Source of the DNA: Acholoe squamosa
Taxonomy: Eukaryota; Annelida; Polychaeta; Phyllodocida; Polynoidae
NCBI GenBank assembly: GCA_949317995.1
Contig: OX439037.1
Location: 50,378,080 to 50,442,079 of the forward strand
Length of the DNA: 64,000 nt
Direction: 5' to 3'
A program made the position numbers and the translations under genes. The notes beneath the pieces are model-generated. The model was not told where the DNA came from. It did no database searches and worked only from the letters and a program-made list of their open reading frames with translations. Below, one piece after another: positions 56,355 through 64,000 of this stretch (position 1 is the stretch's first letter; every line of letters starts with the position of its first letter).

Positions 56355-57116
56355 ATGGTTACAGCAACAGCAGTTATAGTGCCATTAAAGGGGGCCAATT
56401 ATGCTACATGGAAAATTCAATGTCAAATGGCGCTCCTCAAAGATAATCTATGGGGAATAGTCAGTGGTACAGAGGCAGACCCAGGTGCTGCGAATGCAGA
56501 TCTACATTCAAAGTTTGTGATGAGAAGAGCTCTGGCCATTATTGTGTTATCTGTTTATCCCACTCTCCTCTACCTCTTGGGGGATCCTAAAGGTCCTAAC
56601 GTTGTATGGGCGGAACTCAAAGATCAATTCCAGAAAAACTCTTGGACAAACAAGCTATCCCTGAGGCACAGGCTGATTGAGCTGAAAATGGATGATGGTG
56701 ACTCTGTTCAGAGTCATATGAAAGAGATGACTGAAATATTTAATGAGTTATCAGTAGTGGGTAATCCTGTTGATGAAGAAATCAGAGTCATACATCTACT
56801 TGCCTCCCTCCCTGCATCTTTCAATATGATGGTTACTGCTCTTGAAGCATGTAAGGAAGTACCTAAGATGGAGATGGTAACTGAAAGGTTAATTCATGAG
56901 GAAAGAAAGATCCTAGAACGAACAGAGGATCGTGATGCTGCTCTGTCATCCAGGGTGAAAGGAAGAGGGCCAAAATGTCAAAACTGTTATAACTTTGGAC
57001 ATATTAAGAAGAATTGCCCTGAACTAAAGAAGAACAAGTCAGACAAACAGGATAAGGCCCGTAAGGCATGTACCTGTCATCAGGAGGTTTCTAGTGATGA
57101 TGAAATAGGTTTCTAG
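56355..57116 (+). CDS. gag: Copia-type Gag polyprotein, 253 aa
   Basis: Forms the capsid of a copia virus-like particle and binds element RNA. The first ATG is at 56355 (MVTATAVIVPLKGANYATWK). The N-terminal GANYATWKIQCQMALL motif and the central SLRHRLIELKMDDGDSVQSH/NELSVVGNPVDEE region match the copia gag family. A complete CCHC knuckle, CQNCYNFGHIKKNC, is followed by a Lys-rich tail and a stop. The frame is intact although pol is missing and the 5' LTR lacks most of its sequence, so any transcription would need an outside promoter. Recent insertion, a trans-mobilised gag-only derivative, or co-option are possible. Confidence 0.9.
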   Translation: MVTATAVIVPLKGANYATWKIQCQMALLKDNLWGIVSGTEADPGAANADLHSKFVMRRALAIIVLSVYPTLLYLLGDPKGPNVVWAELKDQFQKNSWTNKLSLRHRLIELKMDDGDSVQSHMKEMTEIFNELSVVGNPVDEEIRVIHLLASLPASFNMMVTALEACKEVPKMEMVTERLIHEERKILERTEDRDAALSSRVKGRGPKCQNCYNFGHIKKNCPELKKNKSDKQDKARKACTCHQEVSSDDEIGF

Positions 57117-57382
57117 ATTACAGGTTTATTACTATAGGGACTCCCATGGTAAAGATGGGACACTGACATATTTGATGTCAGAGGCAAGTAAAGAACTAGC
57201 GACCCTGACTTGTCATAGCTAGTATAAATCTTATCATTAATATGTATCATGGTTATATATGATTTCATCTTTGTATGTCCTCATATTATGAACACTATAT
57301 TTTTCTCATTGACTCAACCTGACAGACTCTAAGTTCATATATTACAAGTGTCTAATACATATTGTTCATGTTTGAGAGGGAG

Positions 57383-57655
57383 TGTTGAAAAATGGATAAA
57401 AACCATGTACAATACTGTGGCGGGAAGAGCAAGCTCCCCCTGGTGTTGGGTGTTAGAAACTGCTCTGCAGGTCGCACATGCGCAACTTCAATAAAGCCCT
57501 TTTTGTGTCAACAGCACCATGTAGTCAGAAGTGTTTCTCTGCTCCTCTCTTCACCCTACACAGCCAATAAACGAACCCCACATTCTTATTTCTCATCTTT
57601 CTCATCAGGTGTTTTGTCTAACCTTCCCCAAGGTACTAGATATAACATCTCAACA
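57383..57655 (+). mobile_element. Copia-type 3' LTR, 273 bp
   Basis: It runs from TGTTGA to TCAACA (6-bp inverted ends), preceded by the purine tract GAGAGGGAG. AATAAA at 57490-57495 is the likely polyadenylation signal. Its last 25 bases are the first part of the tandem units that follow. Confidence 0.85.
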
Positions 57656-58298
57656 ATGTAGGTGAGGTAGGTGCTGCATTATTACAATTCTTTTTACACT
57701 TGTATAAAGCACCAAGGTACTAGATATAACATCTCAACAATGTAGGTGAGGTAGGTGCTGCATTATTACAATTCTTTTTACACTTGTATAAAGCACCAAG
57801 GTACTAGATATAACATCTCAACAATGTAGGTGAGGTAGGTGGTGCATTATTACAATTTGTTTTACACTTGTATGAAGTACCAAGGTACTAGATATAACAT
57901 CTCAACAATGTAGGTGAGGTAGGTGCTGCATTATTACAATTCTTTTTACACTTGTATAAAGCACCAAGGTACTAGATATAACATCTCAACAATGTAGGTG
58001 AGGTAGGTGGTGCATTATTACAATTTGTTTTACACTTGTATGAAGTACCAAGGTACTAGATATAACATCTCAACAATGTAGGTGATGTAGGTGGTGCATT
58101 ATTACAATTTGTTTTACACTTGTATGAAGTACCAAGGTACTAGATATAACATCTCAACAATGTAGGTGATGTAGGTGGTGCATTATTACAATTTGTTTTA
58201 CACTTGTATGAAGTACCAAGGTATTAGATATAACATCTCAACAATGTAGGTGAGGTAGGTGGTGCATTATTACAATTTGTTTTACACTTGTATGAAGT
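57631..58298 (+). repeat. 84-bp tandem array seeded from LTR end
   Basis: Eight units start at 57631, 57715, 57799, 57883, 57967, 58051, 58135 and 58219, all exactly 84 bp. The first 25 bases of each (AGGTACTAGATATAACATCT...) are the LTR end; the rest is the former flank. Two versions occur: A (GTGCTGC, TTCTTTTT, ATAAAGCACC) and B (GTGGTGC, TTTGTTTT, ATGAAGTACC), in the order A A B A B B B B. Confidence 0.95.
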
Positions 58299-58299
58299 G

Positions 58300-58468
58300 T
58301 AGAAGAAATGATCTCACACAAAACCAGACACAGCCAATTTAATTAATAGCAGTTTATTTCATAGACATTGTTAAAGATATTTGATGGTACAATTTGAAGT
58401 CATGTTGTTTAAATGATCTTTATGGTGCGACGTTTCGTAGTAATTAATACCACTTCATCAGGCAAGAT
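58300..58468 (-). repeat. Penelope-like terminus with hammerhead-like core
   Basis: On minus 58461-58429 reads CTGATGA, a 6-bp stem (GTGGTA with TACTAC, loop TTAAT, plus one extra A), then GAAACGTC. These are the conserved hammerhead core words (CUGAUGA, GAAA) in the order found in Penelope-like element repeats. The 5' strand of stem III was not found, so a working ribozyme is not shown. Confidence 0.5.
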
Positions 58469-59701
58469 CGTGTATGAAGTGTAATTGTTGATGTCATATA
58501 GAACACAGTTTCATGGATGTACTATTGGTCGATATAAGATAAAAAGGAGTCTACTTGTCGAGTCAGGGTGATATACCCTTTAAGATGCTCTCCTAGGGCC
58601 CTGTGTCTGTCATTAGTAGTGAGAAGTTCTGACTCCCCTGTGCCTCATACACCTACACAACCACCGCTGCTAGTATTGCCAGTATTGAGTAAATGACAGA
58701 ATGCGGATCAATCAAAAGGCAGAGGAAATGCCCATAAATACCAACTGTCCAATGGATATATGACAGATTCAGAGAAGGGTATTGTCAGCATAACATCTAT
58801 TGATCGAAGTCAATTTCATACTGATATTTTGGATTTTCTATTGTTGGTTGAACTAGCAAGGTGCCAAAAAAAGAAATAAAAGAAGATTCACGCTTAGATT
58901 TTGTCTCTAAACAGCCTGAGGTACCCAATAATAGAGAATGATTGCCTTGCCTGGTATCCTTGTGAATAGAGGGTGGGGGCAGGCAGTCATTTAGGCACCT
59001 GAACTCTTTGTTAAACCAGCAGCCACGACCTCAGCCAGTAATTAGGTCACCCCCGATGACCTTTACTGGTTAAATCCGGCTGGCACTCGAGGTACCAGGA
59101 AGAATCAGTTTTAAGATCGTCAGCGGAAATGGAGCTCTCCTGCCTACGGCTACTGTCATTGGGCTCAGAGCTCTGGAGGACACTCTTCCAACTTTGGATA
59201 CGACATGCAAACACTATTCTAGGGGAAAGAGACCATTTTGGTTTCCAGGGCCCTTAAGCAACCTTGGAGATTTGGTATATTTATAGACTAAATTACATGT
59301 GTCAATTAGATGAGAGGCAACAGTTTACAGTCTGTTCTTTTTATCTCTATGCAACACCGTTGGTATTTTTGGGCACATTCCAATGCGATATTCCCTAAAT
59401 TGATTTGTATGAATATCGCTACCTTGGACGTGTATCTACTGTGCTGTATGGAGTCCATAAGGAATTCCACAACTTTTCCTATAAGCCACGACCTTACTCT
59501 TTAAACTAACTGTTTTTCTCATAAGCTAGGTAAATAACTATATTTGCATTGGTGCAGCTTATATTTCATTTGGATATTTGATTATCAAAAGTTATTTAAA
59601 AAATCCGTGAATCCATAAATTTTGTTATAGAAGCTGTAACTTAGCCTTGAGATGACCCATAAGTCACCTGCATGGTTGAGAGACTCAACCCTGTCCAACC
59701 G
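58469..59701. other. No gene recognised
   Basis: No domain or repeat could be supported. Confidence 0.35.
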
Positions 59702-61356
59702 CAGGGGCGGATCCAGGGTGGGGGGTCCTGGGGGTCAGGACCCCCCCCCCCTTTTGGTTCACCCATAAGGTGTCCAAATAGGGGTCCCCGAAGGGGGACC
59801 CCCCCTTTTGGGCCCACCCAAGATGTCCACTTTGTATACCCCTAGTCATGACCTCTATCTCTTATTGATAAAGTATTTTATTGTTTTCAAATTGTACAAT
59901 TTATTACTCTACAGTATCAAGAATATATTAAAATTTTCTCAACATTTTCTAACTTGAGCCAATCCAGAAAAAAGCCCCGTCATATCATACATAATAGATA
60001 AGGCTTAGCCTAGGCCTATATATAAGGCATAACTCATATCTTAAACCCATCCCGGCTGAGCCTTATAGGTTGAGTCTGAGTGGTATAGGAATGGGTCAGG
60101 GATATAGGATATAGTTACATGAGATTAGGGGTAATCTACTAAAACTCATCCCCAATGTTCACCAGTGACCACATAGGCATTTACACTGTCAGACTGTGCC
60201 CACCTTTTTGCAGTAGATTGCTTCTATTTCTGGAAAACAGAAAACAGGTGCTGTCAATACAAATCTAATGACCCTACAGTAGCTTGTACTACACCCACTA
60301 AAGTGATCTTTAAAGCCGATTTACAATTGGGGCTGAGAGTGTGCACTGAAAAAATATTCTTACTCAATTGAGTCTTGATCTAGACTCAGGCAATATCGCC
60401 AAAATGACTATGATTTGAGACTCAGCCTGATGCTGGGATGATACTCAGGCAGAGCCAGAGTATAACCCCAGGATCAGCCTCAGGATCTGCCAGAGTGTCA
60501 CCCCTAGATCAGGCTGAGTCTGTAAACATACTCATTTTGGCAACATTGCCTGAATCTGGATCCAGACTCAAGTGAGTAAGAATATCTTTTCAGTGTAGGC
60601 ATTGGGTGTGCCCTATCCATGGGATATTTAGTTGGGTTCCCCAGGTAATTCTCTATCAGATTTACATCCCATTTATTCATCACTTAGGGTGCATAAAAAT
60701 ACTTTAAACATTGAGTTGACATCTTTATTTTTGAATTCCAAAGGTTTCTTGTGGGCAGTCTCCAAATCACTTTCAAATGAAACTACTAGATTCACACTCA
60801 ATGATAAGGGAATTCCTTAGACCTTTAGACTACAGTGTTTGACACCAATATTTCAGAATCTAACATCTATATTTCAATATCTTTCTTGAGGGACCATCCC
60901 CAGCATTACCACATAAGATTTGCATCCCCTTTATGGAAAACCTGCCCACCCCAGGTTTACACCAAAATGCTTTAAAATTTGGAGTTTGATATTTATGTTT
61001 CTGAATTTTCTAGGGAACATGCCCCCAAGCCTCCCTCAAACACCATTGTGAAATCAAATATTTTAATTCTCATAATCATGGGTTAACTGATGATGGTACA
61101 CCAAAATGCTTTACTGTATTGGAGTCTAGAAATGCATCAGAGTGCCCCATTTGATGTCTAGATTTCAAAATTTTCTTGGGGGGCATGCCCCCAAAACCTC
61201 CTACATATGTCACAGCGCTGTGCTTGCGAAGCCGCAGCGCCGTGCGTGTGATGCCGCACTGCTGCACTTGCAATACCGTGGCAGTGCGCTTGCGACACTG
61301 CACCAATAGGCCCCAGGGTTGGACCCCCCCTTTTCAAATTCCTGGATCCGCCCCTG
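59702..61356. mobile_element. 1.65-kb TIR element, CAGGGGCGGATCCAGG ends
   Basis: Left CAGGGGCGGATCCAGG and right CCTGGATCCGCCCCTG are exact complements. The first 280 bp match 16865-17140. A CACTG-ended element is nested at 60344-60595. Near the right end (61200-61310) is a GC-rich degenerate repeat of GCTTGCGA/CCGCAGCG words. CAGGGGCGG ends are common in hAT-type elements of invertebrates; no clear 8-bp duplication was seen, so the assignment stays tentative. No transposase frame. Confidence 0.7.
60344..60595. mobile_element. Nested 252-bp CACTGAAAA TIR element
   Basis: Ends CACTGAAAAAATATTCTTAC and complement; inner arms continue as imperfect inverted repeats of GACTCAGGCAATATCGCCAA and TTTGGCAACATTGCCTGAAT. 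No open frame. Confidence 0.75.
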
Positions 61357-61710
61357 CAACCCTCGGGTTTCATGGGGTATATCACTTTACTAATTCACCC
61401 CCAATTAGAGTACTTGACATTTAGCCTTTGTTTTGAAAGCACTACCAAAATTTCAATACTTGCCCCGTGATAAGGCTGCACCACTCTAATTGTTTTCTCC
61501 CTATAGCTTAATGTATGATATGGGCCGAAATAAAACACCCCTGCTGTGTGTCGGGGCTAGCGTCTATGATTTTATCACAGCCACACATTTTTCCAAGTCA
61601 GTGAGGTCCACTAGCCAGGTCCATTAAAGGGAAAAAGGAGAACAAGATAACAAACTCTCAGCTCTAACAGAATTTACTGTCCCTACGCTGTCCATCAGGA
61701 CGCCGTCATT
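61357..61710. other. No gene recognised
   Basis: Nothing could be supported. Confidence 0.35.
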
Positions 61711-61712
61711 CC

Positions 61713-61992
61713 ATAATTTATAAGTTATTTTAATGAAATGTAAAATAACTGTAATTACTGTTAGGGCATCCTATTGACCACCAAAGTGGATTGGCTATGT
61801 TAGGCAGGTCAGGTATGTTAAGCTTATCATCATACTTTAACATAATTCAAGTTTTAATTTCGCAGGTGACAAGTGGTGGGAAATTTTTGCTTTTGAGCAC
61901 TAGGGTGGGCCAATCAACTTCGTTGGTCAGTAGGATAACCTGACTGTAATTATACAGTTTTTTTTACATTTCATTAAAATAACTTATAAAAT
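61713..61992. mobile_element. Inverted-repeat element, about 70-bp arms
   Basis: The arm near 61713-61784 (TTATAAGTTATTTTAATGAA and on to CCTATTGACCACC) is inverted at 61924-61992. The 140-bp centre has no open frame. It lies directly upstream of the DIRS-like gag copy 2 leader. Confidence 0.7.
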
Positions 61993-62244
61993 ACTATACA
62001 GGGATCCGTTAATTGACCACTGATTAGTAGATAGGCTACTTCAACTCGTTCGTGAAATTAAAACTCAGGCGGGAGCTTTGCTATCTAAGTTTTATTATGT
62101 GTTATCAAAACTACAGTTTGGGTGTTATAATTATCTTGGTACTAGTTATTATAACGGTATATATGTGTAGCGGTTCTGCTACTTAGGTGTGTGCTACTCT
62201 GGGACTCACATAGGGGGCAGGCCTGCATAGTCTCATCTAGGTCA

Positions 62245-62279
<35 letters not shown>
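62245..62279. repeat. (CA)n microsatellite
   Basis: About 17 CA units. The minus copy of the same leader has only four or five, so expansion happened after the copies separated. Confidence 0.95.
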
Positions 62280-62280
<1 letters not shown>

Positions 62281-62460
62281 GGAGGCCACAATATTGTTTG
62301 GTTGGTGCCCAATTTTTTCTTTTGTGTTTTCCTTAATAAATTAAGGGTGCCAATTGTAACAATCTTAATTACTGTTTGGTTATATATCCTTAGTTAAGTA
62401 TAGCGGTCAATTTTTTCTTATGGGGTTTCTCTGGGAATTTCCCTGGACAATTGGAGTACC

Positions 62461-63300
62461 ATGCCACCAAAAGGCTCCCCCAGGAACTGTAGGACATGTG
62501 ATTACAAACTTATGCCCACCCACAGTCAAGAAGTGTAGTTTTGACCCAGCTAACCTGTTCATGAGCCAGCAGGCACTCCTACAGAGAGTCATCACCCCAC
62601 CTGGTCAGGGTGACACTGACTCAGGTTCAGATCAAGAGGAGGAATCTGACTTTCAGGCCCTCCAGGGCTGCCTGGAGTCCCAACAGCAACAGCTTACAGG
62701 CCTGGCCAATGAGTTTTCAGCCATGAGAGGCACTGTAACTGACCTGCAAGGAGGAGTCTCCAAGATACTGGACATAGTAGGCACAGACCCCCCTACTACT
62801 AGTACACCTAGGCCTGGTGGTCTACCTGGAGGTACACCTGTCCTACTACCTCTGTTTGGTGGTACTAGGCCCCCTTCAGGGCCTCTCCCCTACTCTGAAG
62901 ATGAGGAGGAGGGTGAGGATAGCTCTGACAGCAAGGAGGAGGCCAGGCGCAAGAAGACGAAAAAGAAGCCCTTCGATCTCGTAGACACCTCCCTAAAGGT
63001 GTTAAAAAGGCCACTTCATTCGCACAGCTGGTAGGTGCCCTCTCTAGACTCCACTTCATTCACCTGATGAAGCACCCTTGGACTCCCTATTGTGGCAACA
63101 TACAATTCCACATTCAGTGTGACAGGGAGGGCATAGGTCTGTACACATGGGATCAGCTGCATTGTTATGATTATGGAGTCAGAGAGAGGGCCAACCACTA
63201 CGACGCCCAGGCATTTGTGTATGGGGATGAGGAGATGATCAACTTACACCTGGTACACAAGCTTACTACTACCTCCTCCTCCACCCAGTGTCGGGTCGAG
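62461..63300 (+). pseudogene. DIRS-like gag, copy 2
   Basis: Start MPPKGSPRNCRTCDYK at 62461; a phase change near 62520 leads into the Gln-rich segment (ESQQQQLTGLANEF), then a Pro/Gly-rich stretch and an acidic/basic stretch (SEDEEEGEDSSDSKEEARRK). A second phase change near 63000 leads to the conserved gag core (KATSFAQLVGALSRLHF; WDQLHCYDYGVRERA). It keeps the centre that the minus copy has lost. Two frameshifts make it inactive. Confidence 0.7.
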
Positions 63301-63315
63301 ACATACTTTTTAATA

Positions 63316-64000
63316 TGATGATTCTCAATGAAATTGATGAAGAGATAACTCAAGAACCCATAGATACAGTTTATATATCTTTATTGCACAGGCTTAACAA
63401 TTGATGTTTCGTAGTGAACAATACTTCTCGCTTTGCTAATGAGGTGACACACATTTCCATACTCAACTTACAATATAATAAATAAGTCCTTCCGTGTCGT
63501 GATGATGATCTCCATCATGCACTCTGATATTACCATAGGAAGTCTATGGTTCTAGGCTTGGCATGCCTGTATATTAGTTAACCTATAGGGTGCAGCACAT
63601 AGCGCTACGTGGCTATGCTATTGTATACCGGAAGGTGGCGTTGCACAACCTGCGTCCGAGTTGTGTGACTGTCGGGGCTGCTTCTGATTCTACTAATAGG
63701 GATATGGGTAACCCGTCCTATGGGCTTGCTAGGTCTGGTTCATACTGGAATGAACTGGTCCATGGGCCTCACTATGGGATCCCCCTGTGGTTATCCTGTG
63801 CGATGGGTGTCCTATCTAATGGTTGTCCCCTGTATGTTCTTGATACATTCTGGACTATTAGTGATATGGTTTACATGTAATTGTTTTAGTGGGGTCTAAT
63901 TGTATAGAAAGGTGAAATACGGTTGGTTAATAGGTAGAGGCGATGATTGTATGAGAATTACTATAGGGAAAGATTTATAATGAATTTAATGTATGTATTA
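63316..64000. mobile_element. LTR relative of 10198-10715, runs off the window
   Basis: It starts TGATGATTCTC and follows the solo LTR closely from AGAGATAACTCAAGAACCCA onward, with about 175 bp extra between GGGATCCCCC and GGAAAGATTTATAATGAATT. The window ends just before the expected TGCTGACA terminus. Whether it is a solo or 5' LTR of a full element cannot be seen. Confidence 0.65.

Larger units (their letters stand above)
55530..57655 (+). mobile_element. Copia-type LTR element, gag only, 5' LTR gutted
   Basis: Order: remnant 5' LTR (first about 35 bp, TGTTGAAAAACGGATAACAA), primer site GGTTATGGGCCCAGC (55571-55585) complementary to the initiator-tRNA anticodon arm as in copia, leader with 21-bp repeats, intact gag (56355-57116), about 265 bp of non-coding sequence, purine tract GAGAGGGAG, and 3' LTR (57383-57655). 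Protease, integrase, RT and RNase H are absent. No target duplication is evident, partly because the right flank is rearranged into tandem repeats. Confidence 0.85.
62140..63310 (+). mobile_element. DIRS-like element, leader and gag only
   Basis: The leader from about 62100 matches the minus copy at 45010-45165 (TATATGTGTAGCGGTTCTGC; GGGACTCACATAGGGGGC). It differs by a (CA)n tract (62245-62279) and a 98-bp insertion bordered by CAATTTTTTCT (62310 and 62408). Gag follows and homology ends at about 63300, where the LTR-like block begins at 63316. RT and recombinase are absent. Confidence 0.7.

Noticed and set aside
57631..58298. Second and further LTRs after the copia 3' LTR
   Set aside because: Only the last 25 bp of the LTR recur, in fixed 84-bp units; it is a tandem array.
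63590..63880. Open frame near the right edge
   Set aside because: It lies inside the LTR-like repeat; the equivalent region of 10198-10715 is not open in the same way.

Overview
The window looks like TE-dense intergenic or intronic DNA from an animal, probably a marine invertebrate. Evidence for an animal: a Ty1/copia element whose primer site matches the initiator-tRNA anticodon arm as in fly copia, a DIRS-type element, an APE-type LINE, tRNA-derived SINEs, and many short TIR elements with TA, TTA/TAA or TTAA target duplications. SINE tails running into (ACTC)n resemble repeats known from molluscs, so a lophotrochozoan is my weak guess. There is no prokaryotic gene organisation. No complete host gene is recognisable. 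Two possible host exons are flagged: 12130-12276 on minus (good splice sites at both ends) and 23487-23593 on plus.

Layout. 1-8.6 kb: SINE pieces (952-1024, 3440-4150, 4480-4835), a Harbinger-like MITE, a 137-bp-armed foldback at 2473-2771, and X-box-like repeats. 8.8-12.1 kb: copy 1 of a large TIR element carrying a conserved promoter / exon / terminal-exon module, broken by a solo LTR at 10198-10715. 12.1-17.6 kb: possible exon, MITEs, low-information DNA. 17.7-21.35 kb: a 5'-truncated LINE with an intact endonuclease-reverse transcriptase frame, the best-preserved coding sequence here. 22-35 kb: MITEs, palindromes, minisatellites. 36.18-38.52 kb: a 2.3-kb satellite with a dimeric higher-order block. 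39.5-39.8 kb: a GC-rich, promoter-like island. 42.0-45.1 kb: a decayed DIRS-like element on minus; a second gag copy lies at 62.1-63.3 kb on plus. 45.9-48.3 kb: a CRE-rich repeat, an inverted tRNA-like pair and a 907-bp TIR element. 50.99-53.57 kb: copy 2 of the large TIR element, complete, opposite in orientation to copy 1. 54.4-55.4 kb: its small MITE relative, a DIRS RT fragment and other repeats. 55.53-57.66 kb: a copia-type element with intact gag, no pol and a gutted 5' LTR, followed by eight 84-bp tandem units seeded from the LTR end. 58.3-58.47 kb: a Penelope-like terminus with a hammerhead-like core. 59.7-61.36 kb: a 1.65-kb TIR element with another nested in it. 63.3-64 kb: a second, partial copy of the LTR.

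Nothing here forms a host pathway. The story is nested transposition: the two copies of the large TIR element act as a natural filled/empty-site pair that dates the solo LTR, and several elements keep partial expression signals (CCAAT boxes, splice donor and acceptor, AATAAA) without a full transposase.
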